A stretch of 64,000 nt of DNA from Deltaproteobacteria bacterium (GCA_029261875.1 JAJDAL010000034.1:21066-85065); one strand, 5' to 3'. Counted from the first letter of the stretch, positions 26,316-36,019 are shown. The notes: generated from the letters alone by a model not told the origin. Program-made: numbers and translations.

Positions 26316-26963
26316 TTACTTGGCCGACTCAGCCGGTTCGGCCGAGCCCACGTACAAGAGCGCTTGAAGAAACCGTTCGCATCCGCGCCCGATGGTGCTG
26401 CCAAGGCTCCCGACCCAGACCTGCAGGTAGTTGTAGAAAGCCAACGCCACGATGGCGACACCCAGCCCCGCCGCCGTCGCGATCAACGCTTCGGAAATAC
26501 CCGATGCCACGACTTCGAAGCCGCCGGACTTCTGCACGGCGATCTCCGCGAAGGCGCGCATGATCCCCACTACGGTTCCGAACAACCCGATGAAGGGCGC
26601 CAGAGAACCGATGGTTCCGAGAATCCACAAGCCGCGCTTGAGCTCCGCCATGGCTTCGAGGCGGGACGTCGCAACGACGCGGTCGAGGTCCTCGAGGGCG
26701 ATATCCTTCCAACTCAGCGCTTCCTTGAAAACGCGTCCGATCGGCGTCTTGGTGCCATCGCAAATCTTCTCGGCCGCTTCGAGATCCCGCTTCGAGAGCG
26801 CGTCCAGAATCTGCCGCGTGATCTCCCGGGTTTGCTTGTCGACACCGCTGTAACGCCAGAAGCGTTCGAAAATCACGGCTACGCCGAAAATCGACCCAAT
26901 CGCGAGGGGAATGAAGGTGAGCCACCCCTGCATGATGAGTTCGAGAAGTGTCTGGTCTCCCAA
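26316..26963 (-). CDS. ExbB/TolQ/MotA-family proton-channel subunit
   Basis: 215 residues from a TTG at 26961-26963, preferred because AAGGAGG lies eight bases upstream; the ATG at 26999 lacks such a site. Three membrane helices are present. LGTIGSLAPFIGLFGTVVGI and SEALIATAAGLGVAI are the conserved pore-lining blocks. Forms the pentameric stator with the ExbD-like protein. Divergent from the TonB-like gene across 330 bp. Confidence 0.9.
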   Translation of the reverse strand: MGDQTLLELIMQGWLTFIPLAIGSIFGVAVIFERFWRYSGVDKQTREITRQILDALSKRDLEAAEKICDGTKTPIGRVFKEALSWKDIALEDLDRVVATSRLEAMAELKRGLWILGTIGSLAPFIGLFGTVVGIMRAFAEIAVQKSGGFEVVASGISEALIATAAGLGVAIVALAFYNYLQVWVGSLGSTIGRGCERFLQALLYVGSAEPAESAK

Positions 26964-27096
26964 GCGGTGGCCCTCCTTGTGCCCCAAACCTGTGGCCATT
27001 TCGACCGAAACCGCGGCCGGTCGTGGCTTGGGGGCGGCGTACGGTACCCAATCGGCAAAACCCGTGCATCGGTTCACACCGGACCCACGCTGGGGT

Positions 27097-27125
27097 TTGA
27101 CACCCCACAACCCCCCGCGTACGCT
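27097..27125 (+). promoter_or_regulatory. candidate sigma-70 promoter for the TonB-like gene
   Basis: TTGACA at 27097-27102 and TACGCT at 27120-27125 are separated by 17 bp. The -35 overlaps a small hairpin (TGGGGT at 27091-27096 with ACCCCA at 27102-27107). This is the only promoter-like signal seen in the 330-bp divergent gap. Confidence 0.4.
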
Positions 27126-27290
27126 CCGTTTTTGGGGAAGGTGAGGCTTGGCCGGGGGGTCTGGGTGGTCGGCGACCCCAAGGGGTCGATCCCGCGTTCC
27201 TCGCCCATTGCGAATCTTCCGCTCGGCACGGCCATCTAAGGATTTGGTCGCTGAGCTTAGACGCACTTGACCGGCTGGGGGATTCGGCCG

Positions 27291-28454
27291 ATGAAGATCG
27301 ACGCCCCCCACAATCACAGGGAATCCATGGCGGAAGGCCTTCACATCCGACGGCGCCATAAACGATCGACACCCATGAGCCGCCGCAGCCTGAGCGCCGC
27401 GCTCGCTAGCGGGACGGCTCCGCCTGCCCCGTTTCCGGGTATCGACTTGCGAGATCCCTCCTCCGATCGCGCAACGGTCGTCAGCGGAAGCCTCGCCGTG
27501 TTGCTTCACGGCGGAGCGCTGCTCGCGCTCATTTTGCTCGCCTACCTGGCACCGGAGATCGAGGAAAAGCTCATTCCCGTGGCTCTAATCCGGGAGCAGC
27601 CCAAGAAAAAGGAACCGGCGCCCGCCCCCAAGGCACTGGCGGAGCGCAGCTCGCGGAATTTCGCCCCGGCCGCCCAGGCAGTGCGCCCGCAGGTATTGAA
27701 CCCCCAGGTCGTGGCCCAAGCGGTCCCGGTGGTACAAGCCCAGAAAGTCCAACTCGATTCCGTCAGCCAGGTCGTGGCACCGAAAGCCGTGGAACGCGCC
27801 GCCATCGCGGCCCAAACGGTCTCCGCCGTGAATTCGATTGCCGCCGCCCGGCGGGCGGAACGGGTGACCGACGCCTCGGCACCCGCCTTGCGGGGCCCCG
27901 CGGTCGTGCAGGCTCCCGTGGGCCCCTCAGTGGGTCCGAAGCAGATCACTTCCGTGGGCGGCACGATCGGGACCGGCGAGGTCACGCTTCAAGCCGGTTC
28001 CTCGGTCCGGGAAGGCATCGATTCGAACCGCGACGTGCTGGGCAGCGCCGATGGCCAGCGCCTTGCCAACGTCAACACGCGAATCGGAGAGGGGCACTTG
28101 CGGGGCTCCGGTGGAGGAAACGGAAGCGGTGGTGGCGGTATTTCTTTCGAGGAGTGCATGTTGCTCCCGGCCGTCAGTAATTACCGCGAAACTGTGAAGA
28201 ACCGGATGGTCGCACGCTGGGTCCTGCCCCCGGACGTACCCGCGGATCAAGAAGTCGCGTTGCGTTTCGTGCTCGACGTCGCGGGGTCGGCCTCGGGGAT
28301 CGCCCTCGTCGAAGCGCGCGACCCGCGCCTCGGCGCCAGCGCGGTCGACGCCCTGCGCTCGGCGGCTCCATTTCCCCCCATGAACGACGAAGTCCGGTGC
28401 CTGGCGGGAATCCCGCTGATCGGCACCTTCCGCAATCCGGTTGGAACGCTGTAG
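27291..28454 (+). CDS. TonB-like energy-transducing protein
   Basis: About 387 residues from the ATG at 27291 (27327 and 27375 are alternatives). A single membrane helix lies near residues 62-82 (SGSLAVLLHGGALLALILLA). It is followed by KKKEPAPAPKAL, a long Ala/Gln/Val-rich extended periplasmic region, a Gly/Ser linker, and a C-terminal TonB domain (KNRMVARWVLPPDVPADQE, ending FRNPVGTL). It should carry ExbBD energy to an outer-membrane partner. The Gln/Val-rich spacer replaces the usual Pro/Lys repeats. Seventeen bases separate it from the repeat-protein gene. Confidence 0.85.
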   Translation: MKIDAPHNHRESMAEGLHIRRRHKRSTPMSRRSLSAALASGTAPPAPFPGIDLRDPSSDRATVVSGSLAVLLHGGALLALILLAYLAPEIEEKLIPVALIREQPKKKEPAPAPKALAERSSRNFAPAAQAVRPQVLNPQVVAQAVPVVQAQKVQLDSVSQVVAPKAVERAAIAAQTVSAVNSIAAARRAERVTDASAPALRGPAVVQAPVGPSVGPKQITSVGGTIGTGEVTLQAGSSVREGIDSNRDVLGSADGQRLANVNTRIGEGHLRGSGGGNGSGGGGISFEECMLLPAVSNYRETVKNRMVARWVLPPDVPADQEVALRFVLDVAGSASGIALVEARDPRLGASAVDALRSAAPFPPMNDEVRCLAGIPLIGTFRNPVGTL

Positions 28455-28470
28455 GATCACGCCCCGCACC

Positions 28471-31400
28471 ATGCGGATTGCCATCACTCTATTCCTCGCC
28501 GGTTGTATCGCGCTCGTCTCGGGTGCCGCCCAGGCCCAGCGCCGGCCGGTCCTGCTGCTCTACGACGACAACGAGCAGTTGTCCGAGAAACACAGCGACA
28601 GCAATTCCGACGGCCGCTACGACGAATTCGTCCACTACAAGAACGGCGTGCCGGACCGCGCCGAGCAGGACATCGATTTCGACGAGGACATCGACCTCTG
28701 GATCTTCTTCGATGCCGAGGGTGTCGCCGTGCGCCAGGAGCGCGACAAGAGCGGCAACGGCAAAGTGGATCAGTGGATCGAACTCGAAAACGACGCACCG
28801 CGCGTCCAACGCGACGACAAGAACAACGACGGCAAAGCCGACGCGACGGTTTTTTACGAAGCGGGCAAAGCCGTACGCCAGGAAGCGGACTCGAACTTCG
28901 ACGGGCGCGTGGATCGTTGGATCACGCTCGAAAACGGCAACCCCTCGGTGGTGGAAGAGGATCAGACCTACAACGGGAAAATCGACATTCGGGCGGAATT
29001 CAACCCCGACGGGACCAAGCGCATCGAGCAGCAGGATCTCTCCGGTGACGGCGTGTTCAATTTCTCGATCTTCTTCGAAAAGGGACAGAAGATCCGGACC
29101 GAGGAAGACACCAACGGCAATCGCAAGGTCGACATCATCACGGACTACCGCGGTGACGAAATTCAGCGCCGGAAGACGGATTCCGACCACGACGGCCTCT
29201 TCGAAACCGTTTCCCAATACGAAAACGGCCGCGAACGCCGTCAAGCCCGGGACGAGAACGCCGACGGCCGGGAAGATTTCGTCGTGTTCTTTTCGGCCCA
29301 GGGCCAGCGCGAGCGCGAAGAGATCGATTCCGACGCGTCGGGCAAAGCGGATGTCTTCCGTTTCTTCCAAGGCGGGGTGAAGGTCCGCGAAGAGGAAGAC
29401 CTCGACGAAGATGGGCGCCCGGAACTCCTCACCACCTTTCACGATGATGTCCCGCTCCAGAGCGAGGCCGACACGTCCGGCGACAACAAGATGGACACCT
29501 TCATCACCTACGAAGGTGGACTCAAGACCGTGCAGGAAGAGGACCGCAACGCGGATGGAAAACGCGATGCGCGGTACACGTTCGACACCGAGGGCAGCGT
29601 CAAGACCGAGGAACGCGACGAGGATTTCGACGGTCATGCAGAAATCCGCATCGAACGGCGCCTGGGCAAACTCGCCAAGCGCAGCATAGTCCCCCGTAAG
29701 CTCGGCACCCCGCAACGGGTGGAGATCTTCGACGAGCGAGAACAACTCCTTCAGGTCCAACTCGACGAGAACAGCGATGGATCCATCGACCTCTGGAATT
29801 TCTACGTCCCCGGCGGGCCGCTGGAGAAGCAGGAACAAGACACGGACTTCAACGGAAAAGTCGACACCTGGGTCAACCTCGACCGCGACACCGGCAAGGA
29901 GAGACGCGTCCAGAAGGACACCGACGGCAACGGGCGCATCGATTACTGGCGCACCAACGACGCCCAGGGCGTGACCCAGCGCGTCGAGGAAGATTCCACC
30001 GGAGACGAAAAGCCCGAGCGCATCGTCGAGTACGAAGACGGCCGGCCGGCGCGTTTCCAAGAAGACGAGAACACGGACGGACGGCCGGATTTCCGCGGAG
30101 AGCTCGACGCCTCGGGCCTCGCCACACGTGAGGAACGCGACACCACGGGCGACGGGAAGTACAACCTCTTGATCGCCTACGCGGGGGGCGAGCGGGTCCG
30201 CGAAGAGCGCGACACCACCGGCAACGGGAAATACGACGTCGTCACCCACTTCGAGCAGGGAAAACCCGCGCGCCAGGAACAGGACACGGACGGATCCGGC
30301 CGCTTCGACTCCTTTCTCGAGTTCGACGAAGGCACCGAGCGCGCGCAGAAACGCGACACCAACGACGATGGGAAGATCGACCTCGTGGTGGAACTGGATG
30401 ACGAAGGACGCAAAGCCGTGGAGCGATTCGACCGCAACGGCGACGATGCCTTCGATCTGATTCGAACCTACAAGGCGGGCAAGATGGTTCGCGAGGAGGA
30501 TGACCGGGATCACGACGGGTATTTCGATCTCGTCACGGCCTTCGTGGGCGAGCTTCCCGTGCGGACCGAAGAAGACAGCAACGCAGACCGCGAACCCGAC
30601 ATCGTGATCGAATACGTCGATGGCCGTCGCTCGCTTCAGACCGAAGACAAGAACTTCGACGGCACGATCGACGTGGTGACGCGCTTCGACGCCAAGGAAA
30701 ACCCCTTCGAAATCGAGATCGACGCCGACGATCAGCCCGGCCGGGAAACCCGCCAGTTCTTCGAGAAAGGCCAGATGCGCCGGGCGGAGATGGATTCGAA
30801 TGGCGACCAACGGCCGGACGTCTTCACGTACTTCGAGAACGGAAAACTCGCGCGCCAGGAAAAGGACCTGAACTTCGACGGCACGATCGATTCCCGCATC
30901 CAGGTCGGGAAAAAGGGAGAAGAGATCCAGGAGTCGGATACGGACTTCGACGGGACCATGGACACGCGTATCGTCGTCGGAAAAGACGGGAGCGAGACCC
31001 AGCAAACCGACGCCGATGGCGATGGAACCCTCGATACCTGGCTCACGCTCGATGCCAAGGGCCGCGTCGTCAAGAAGCAGGAAGACCGTTCCGGCAACGG
31101 GAAGCCGGATTTCACGGCATTTTTCCGCAACGAGAAACTCGAACGGATCGAACAAGACAGTTCCGGTCGCGGCTGCGTGGATTTGATCCAGGCTTACGAC
31201 ACGAACGGCGTCGTGACCCAGGAGAGCCGGGACGCCAACGGCGATTGCAAGATCGACGTCTGGAGCTTCTTCGAGTCCGGGACCCTCGTGCGACAGGCCC
31301 AGGACACCCAGGGACGCGGTATCGCGGACGTGTTGTCGGTCTTCAATCCCCAGGGATTGATCGTCATACAAGAACTCGTGACCGGGAAGAAGCGGACGCC

Positions 31401-31809
31401 GGACAAGAAGATCTTCCTGGGACCCGATGGCAGCGTAAACGCCCAATGCCTCGACACGGATGGCAACGGCACCCTCGACGCCTACGCGACCGTGCGGGGC
31501 GGCATGGTGGCGGAACTCCTACTCGACACCACGGGCAAGGGCGTGGCGGATCAACGGGAGATCTACCAGGACGGTCAGCGCGTCCAGCTCGACGCCGACA
31601 CCAACGGAGACCGACGTCCCGATGTGATCCAGTATTACGATGGAGCCGGTGCCGTGACCCGCCAGGACGAAGACACCGACTTCGACGGCGCCATCGACCG
31701 CCGTTTCGACGGCGGCGAACTGGTGGACCTCGGCGACGCACCCGCGGCCCCGCCGAAACTCGAGGAGATCCAATGCGGTCGTTTCAGCCGCTTCTGGGCG
31801 CGCCGATAG
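28471..31809 (+). CDS. exported 41-repeat protein with DxDxDG-type calcium loops
   Basis: 1112 residues with a signal peptide ending GAAQA/QRR. From about residue 42 to the end I count 41 tandem units, mostly 24-25 residues. Each opens with an EF-hand-like loop (DSNSDGRYDEF, DKNNDGKADAT, DTTGNGKYDVV) and continues as a short hairpin resembling MORN_2 (VFYEAGKAVRQEA). Units 15 and 37 carry inserts of about 25 residues. The loops match thrombospondin-3/dockerin-type calcium sites, so many Ca ions per chain are likely. Length and periodicity suggest a long rigid periplasmic or surface rod. Encoded directly after the TonB-like gene. No family recognised for the composite repeat. Confidence 0.85.
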   Translation: MRIAITLFLAGCIALVSGAAQAQRRPVLLLYDDNEQLSEKHSDSNSDGRYDEFVHYKNGVPDRAEQDIDFDEDIDLWIFFDAEGVAVRQERDKSGNGKVDQWIELENDAPRVQRDDKNNDGKADATVFYEAGKAVRQEADSNFDGRVDRWITLENGNPSVVEEDQTYNGKIDIRAEFNPDGTKRIEQQDLSGDGVFNFSIFFEKGQKIRTEEDTNGNRKVDIITDYRGDEIQRRKTDSDHDGLFETVSQYENGRERRQARDENADGREDFVVFFSAQGQREREEIDSDASGKADVFRFFQGGVKVREEEDLDEDGRPELLTTFHDDVPLQSEADTSGDNKMDTFITYEGGLKTVQEEDRNADGKRDARYTFDTEGSVKTEERDEDFDGHAEIRIERRLGKLAKRSIVPRKLGTPQRVEIFDEREQLLQVQLDENSDGSIDLWNFYVPGGPLEKQEQDTDFNGKVDTWVNLDRDTGKERRVQKDTDGNGRIDYWRTNDAQGVTQRVEEDSTGDEKPERIVEYEDGRPARFQEDENTDGRPDFRGELDASGLATREERDTTGDGKYNLLIAYAGGERVREERDTTGNGKYDVVTHFEQGKPARQEQDTDGSGRFDSFLEFDEGTERAQKRDTNDDGKIDLVVELDDEGRKAVERFDRNGDDAFDLIRTYKAGKMVREEDDRDHDGYFDLVTAFVGELPVRTEEDSNADREPDIVIEYVDGRRSLQTEDKNFDGTIDVVTRFDAKENPFEIEIDADDQPGRETRQFFEKGQMRRAEMDSNGDQRPDVFTYFENGKLARQEKDLNFDGTIDSRIQVGKKGEEIQESDTDFDGTMDTRIVVGKDGSETQQTDADGDGTLDTWLTLDAKGRVVKKQEDRSGNGKPDFTAFFRNEKLERIEQDSSGRGCVDLIQAYDTNGVVTQESRDANGDCKIDVWSFFESGTLVRQAQDTQGRGIADVLSVFNPQGLIVIQELVTGKKRTPDKKIFLGPDGSVNAQCLDTDGNGTLDAYATVRGGMVAELLLDTTGKGVADQREIYQDGQRVQLDADTNGDRRPDVIQYYDGAGAVTRQDEDTDFDGAIDRRFDGGELVDLGDAPAAPPKLEEIQCGRFSRFWARR

Positions 31810-31895
31810 CCGATCCGGCCGGCCAGGTGTGATCCCCATCGCTCAGGGCTTCTCCGCAAAAGACCGATATCCAGCATTGAGCGGAGGTGCCGCCC

Positions 31896-32153
31896 ATGGC
31901 GCGCATTTGTGGATTTCTACTGATCATCTGCCTGATTTGGATCGGGACTACGGTCTATTTCCAGGGTTCTGACCAAGCCTTTGGCGGGCTGTTCGCTCGC
32001 TTTGGGTCGGAAAGTCCCATGACCGCGACGGATTCCGAAACCGCCCAGGGCCGCGACCCCAGCTACAAGCGGCTCGGCAACAAGGTCCAGAACGCCTACG
32101 ACGCCCAATCGGCGCGAGTCGACCGCGCCGTGGGGGCCACATCGGAGCGTTGA
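31896..32153 (+). CDS. small single-pass membrane protein
   Basis: 85 residues from the ATG at 31896 with GGAGG eight bases upstream. One N-terminal helix (CGFLLIICLIWIGTTVYF) is followed by a soluble tail (KRLGNKVQNAYDAQSARVDR). No family recognised. It lies 86 bp after the 41-repeat gene in the same direction and may be its last operon member. The helix-plus-short-tail form suggests an anchor or small regulatory partner. Confidence 0.6.
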   Translation: MARICGFLLIICLIWIGTTVYFQGSDQAFGGLFARFGSESPMTATDSETAQGRDPSYKRLGNKVQNAYDAQSARVDRAVGATSER

Positions 32154-32384
32154 CCCCGCCCCTACCTCGCCCCGCGGGGACGCGACACGGCGGGGAGGGC
32201 GTCCTGATTCCATTGGGATATCGGGCATTTACCCTACCTACCGGCGTCTCGGCAATTTCCGTCAGTAGCCGCATATTCCAATCATTTTTTGCCATTCTTA
32301 GTCACTCTTTCGGGTATCCGCGGGCCACTCACTGCTGTTATCTAGAATTATTGACACCCCTGGACACCTGACTGACGGGGTCTG

Positions 32385-33635
32385 ATGAGTTCAAGCGCGC
32401 CCACAGCTGCAACCATTCTGGTCGTCGACGACCGACTCGAAGCCCGATCTTTGATCGCCGCCGAATTGGAAGAGTCCGGCTTCAACGTCGTCGAGGCCGC
32501 CGATGGCGTCGACGGTTGGAAGGCGTTTCGACGCGAGAAACCCGACCTGGTGGTTTCCGATCTTCGGATGCCGCGGGCCGACGGCATCGACCTGCTCCAG
32601 AAGATCCGCTCGATTTCGAGCATTCCCGTGATCCTCCTGACCGCCTACGGCGACGTTACGACCGCCGTGGCCGCGATGAAGGGCGGTGCCCAGGAATTCC
32701 TTACGTTTCCCGACGACCTCGAACGCGTGATCAAGCTTGCCAACAACCTGCTCGAGAATACGCGTCAATCCTCGGACGCCGATCAATTGGCCGCACGCGT
32801 CAACGGCAAGAGCGCGATCATGCAACGCGTTCGCCAGCGCATCGTCGGCTTGGCGTCGCTCGATGTTCCCGTGCTCGTCAGTGGCGAGCGCGGATCCGGG
32901 CGAGACCACGTCGTGCGGGTGCTGCACGAACTCGGTGAGCGTTCGGAACCCCTCGTAACGATTCCCGCCGCAGATGCGCTGCGCGCCGCCGTTCCCCGCA
33001 ACGGCGAGAGCGTGTATCTGGACGAAGTCGCGGACCTGGCCCCGGAAGCCCAGAAATTCTGGCTCGAACGCATTCAACAACAGGATCAAGAGGGAGACGA
33101 GTCAGGCGGACGGGTTTACGCCTCCACCTCCGTCGACCTGATGGCCCGCGTTGCACAAGGTCAGTTCTCCCACGAACTGTCCGATTTTCTCGCCCGCTTC
33201 ACGATTCCCCTCCCTCCCCTGCGCGACCGACTCGAGGACCTGGCTCAACTGGTTCCCGCGCTGACGGAACGGATTGGTGAGGGAATGGGTCGCAAAGACG
33301 TACGCGTTCAATCTTCGGCGATCGCACGCCTGCGCAATCACCCCTGGCCCGGCAACGTTCGGGAACTCCACGACGCGCTCCAGCGCCTGATCGCCTTTTC
33401 CTCGGATGGCGTGATCACCAAGAATCAGGTCACCGAGGTCATCGGCGAAGCGCCGGAAACCGTGGCCTCTGCCCGCGAGCGACGCAGTCGTGATCAACGC
33501 GAAGAGTTGATTGCGTTGTTCGACGAATGTGGCGGGAACATCGCCGAGGTTGCGCGGCGCCTGGACCTGAGCCGCGGAGCCGTCATTTACCGCGCACAGA
33601 AATTCGGACTCGTACCCAAACCCCGAACCCGCTGA
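32385..33635 (+). CDS. atypical NtrC-like response regulator lacking GAFTGA
   Basis: 416 residues: receiver (1-125), reduced AAA+ domain (140-335), Fis-type HTH at the C-terminus (GGNIAEVARRLDLSRGAVIY). Receiver Asp59 and Thr86 are present, but the conserved Lys is Phe108 (FLTFPDD). Walker A reads GERGSGRD, with Arg for Lys. The segment that would hold GAFTGA is deleted: PADAL is followed almost directly by the Walker B-like SVYLDEV. It should therefore be unable to activate sigma-54 and may act as a simple DNA-binding regulator. The kinase gene follows nine bases later. Confidence 0.88.
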   Translation: MSSSAPTAATILVVDDRLEARSLIAAELEESGFNVVEAADGVDGWKAFRREKPDLVVSDLRMPRADGIDLLQKIRSISSIPVILLTAYGDVTTAVAAMKGGAQEFLTFPDDLERVIKLANNLLENTRQSSDADQLAARVNGKSAIMQRVRQRIVGLASLDVPVLVSGERGSGRDHVVRVLHELGERSEPLVTIPAADALRAAVPRNGESVYLDEVADLAPEAQKFWLERIQQQDQEGDESGGRVYASTSVDLMARVAQGQFSHELSDFLARFTIPLPPLRDRLEDLAQLVPALTERIGEGMGRKDVRVQSSAIARLRNHPWPGNVRELHDALQRLIAFSSDGVITKNQVTEVIGEAPETVASARERRSRDQREELIALFDECGGNIAEVARRLDLSRGAVIYRAQKFGLVPKPRTR

Positions 33636-33643
33636 AGCCCGCC

Positions 33644-36001
33644 ATGAAGCAAAGGTACCGCCTGCTTCTGTCGGCGGTGGCAATCGCCGCCGTTTCCCTC
33701 TCGTTGCTCGCCACCGCGGCAAAGATTCCCGACCTGTACGGCGAGCGCTCCCTCGTGTGCCGCGTGCTCCCGAATCGAACGGTCCCCATGGGCGCCGCCC
33801 TGCGCGAGAGCTGCCCCCTCTACGCGTACGATCAAATCCAAATGATCCGCTCGGGCGGCGTCGAAACCTACGTACGGAATCTGGAGGACCTCGATGCGGC
33901 GGTCGCCCGGGGCGAACCGGAACTCGCCATTCGCGTCAACCGCGACGGCATCGCCCGCTGGATACCCGTGCCGACGTTTCAGCCGAGCGGCGCGGAATTA
34001 CTGGGGCGCTTCGCGGTGGCGGTCGCCCTCTCGCTGATCCTCCTGGTGCTCCCGTTGGTCATCCTGTGGAAATCCGATGTTGCCGCCACCACACCGCTGC
34101 TCTTGCAATTCAGCAGTCTCGCGATCCTGCTGATCTGGTACCTGTCAGGCCATCACAGCGGCGAGCTCTTCTTCGCCTTCTCGATCGCGAGTGCGATCCT
34201 GCCGGCCTCGATCGGGCACCTCGCCCTGACCTTTCCGCGCGCCAGAGAGGTGACACGTCGCGTCCCGAACGTGGTTCGCGTGCCCTACATCGCGACCGGG
34301 GTTCTGTGGGCCCTCGGTTATTCGACGTTCGATCGCGGTCCGGCGGTGTGGGGAATCGTGGATCGCCTTCACTTCGGATCCACTCCGGTTGCCGCGGTCT
34401 TCCTTGTGGTGGGTTGCATTCTCGCCGTTCGCGAGTCGACTTCCGCCATCGAACGCGCCCGCGCCAAAGCGCTTCTCTACGGAACGCTCCCCCCCGCCGC
34501 GTTTCTCGTGCTCGTCGCCGCGGGCTGGGGGAACGATCTGCCCGGAGGACCGAGTCTATTGGCCACCATCGGCGTGGCCCTGCTCCCGCTGTCGATCGGC
34601 TATGCGATTGCGCGCTACCAACTCTTCGATCTCAGTCTCGATGTGCGCCGCAGCGTCGCGTACGGCCTCTATTCCGCGATTCTGGCCGGAACCCTCACCA
34701 CCGGTGCCATCTTGGCGGGTCAGTCCCTGGAAACCGCCCTGCCCTTTTCCGATCCCGCCCTGCTGTTCGGCGTCACCTTCGTGGGCTTTCTCCTGGTCGA
34801 ACCGTTCCGCGCGCGCCTTTGGAACGCCCTGGAAGGCTGGATCTCCCCTTGGACGCGGCGTCTCAACCGATTGGAACACGATCACGCGGAGAAGATCGCT
34901 CAGCTCCATCCACCCGAGGGGTGTGCGCGAATTTTCGCCAGCGCGATCCTGAAGGGCCTCGAGCCCGACGGCGTGTCGGTTTTCCTCGGATCCGGAGACG
35001 ACATCCGGCTCGCCCATGCCACGGGCCCCCGCGCCGCCATCGCGGTGCCCGCCCCGGCGGTACTCGCGCGCTTGGCGGAATTCAAGAAACCGATCCACCT
35101 GGTGCGCGACGACAACCTGCTGGATCCCATGGTCGCGGATCTCTTGAGTGCCGGCGTGGAAGTCGCCGCCCCCCTCCGAAGTGGCGACGATATTCTCGGG
35201 TGCGCGCTCATCAACAGTCGCTCTTCGCGGGTCCCCTACACGAGCGTCCATCTGGATTTTCTCTCCACCCTCGCCGCACAGACCGCCATGGCGATGCAAA
35301 ATGCCCGGCTCACCGAAGGGCTTCTGACCAGCGAGCGGTTCGCCACCGTCGGACGCGTCAGTGCCAACCTCGCCCACGAGCTGGGGAAACCACTCGGCGT
35401 GATGGAGATTCTCGCGACCCGCCTGCCGAGTCGTCTCCACGATACGGCTCGCGTCGAACGCGATGCGAAGACGATCGCCGACCTCGCTTCGGAAATGCGC
35501 GGCGTCGTCCGCACCTTGCTCGACTCGGCCCAGCGCCCCCGGGAAGGCGCGGAACCGATGATCGACGTAGGAGAAGCCGTCGACCGCGCTGTGCAGATCG
35601 TATCGCGCGTCCACGGCGAACCCCGAATCTCCTTCCGCTCGCCTCCCGAGCTACCGGAGATCCACGGCTCGGCGGACAAGTTCGTGCGCGCACTGGCCAA
35701 CATTCTCGAGAATGCGGTGCTCTCTCAGACGCCCAACGAGGTGGTCGAAGTCGTTTGTTCGGTCAATGACAACCAACTCCGTCTCGACATTCGCGACTAT
35801 GGCGAGGGAATGGCCCCGGAATTCGCCCGCCGCGCGTTCGAGCCCTTCGTCACCTCCCGCTCCGACCAGGGCGGGAGCGGACTTGGTTTGGTGATCAGCC
35901 GCGATATCGTTGAGGAACTGGGGGGAAAGATCTCTTTGTCCTCTGCATCCGGTTCGGGAACGCGAGTACGAATCGTACTGCCGCTCTCAGTGATGAATTA
36001 G
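33644..36001 (+). CDS. membrane histidine kinase with 7TM-type region and GAF domain
   Basis: 785 residues. It has an N-terminal helix and a short periplasmic domain (about 25-110), seven or eight membrane helices (about 125-400), a GAF-like domain (about 420-555), and the kinase core. H-box: LAHELGKPLGVME with His578; N-box ANILENAV; G1 DYGEGMAP; G2 GGSGLGL. The layout of polytopic sensor, GAF and kinase resembles PrsK kinases of PEP-CTERM/exosortase systems, but I do not assign it to that family. Cognate partner: the upstream atypical regulator, nine bases away. Confidence 0.85.
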   Translation: MKQRYRLLLSAVAIAAVSLSLLATAAKIPDLYGERSLVCRVLPNRTVPMGAALRESCPLYAYDQIQMIRSGGVETYVRNLEDLDAAVARGEPELAIRVNRDGIARWIPVPTFQPSGAELLGRFAVAVALSLILLVLPLVILWKSDVAATTPLLLQFSSLAILLIWYLSGHHSGELFFAFSIASAILPASIGHLALTFPRAREVTRRVPNVVRVPYIATGVLWALGYSTFDRGPAVWGIVDRLHFGSTPVAAVFLVVGCILAVRESTSAIERARAKALLYGTLPPAAFLVLVAAGWGNDLPGGPSLLATIGVALLPLSIGYAIARYQLFDLSLDVRRSVAYGLYSAILAGTLTTGAILAGQSLETALPFSDPALLFGVTFVGFLLVEPFRARLWNALEGWISPWTRRLNRLEHDHAEKIAQLHPPEGCARIFASAILKGLEPDGVSVFLGSGDDIRLAHATGPRAAIAVPAPAVLARLAEFKKPIHLVRDDNLLDPMVADLLSAGVEVAAPLRSGDDILGCALINSRSSRVPYTSVHLDFLSTLAAQTAMAMQNARLTEGLLTSERFATVGRVSANLAHELGKPLGVMEILATRLPSRLHDTARVERDAKTIADLASEMRGVVRTLLDSAQRPREGAEPMIDVGEAVDRAVQIVSRVHGEPRISFRSPPELPEIHGSADKFVRALANILENAVLSQTPNEVVEVVCSVNDNQLRLDIRDYGEGMAPEFARRAFEPFVTSRSDQGGSGLGLVISRDIVEELGGKISLSSASGSGTRVRIVLPLSVMN

Positions 36002-36019
36002 CCGTCTCGGAGGCTCCCG

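Noticed and set aside
28471..28520. LAGC lipobox-like sequence at the start of the 41-repeat protein
   Set aside because: The Cys would be at residue 12, too close to the N-terminus; a signal-peptidase I site after GAAQA is more likely.
28489..31446. 985-codon open frame antisense to the 41-repeat gene
   Set aside because: It is a mirror of the repetitive Asp/Gly-rich coding strand; the plus-strand protein has the signal peptide and regular repeat.
28600..31700. CRISPR-like or DNA-level satellite repeat
   Set aside because: Periodicity is at the protein level; the DNA units differ and show no constant spacer-repeat pattern.
33644..36001. Naming the kinase PrsK
   Set aside because: Architecture is similar but it is not beside the exosortase genes and its partner regulator is highly atypical.
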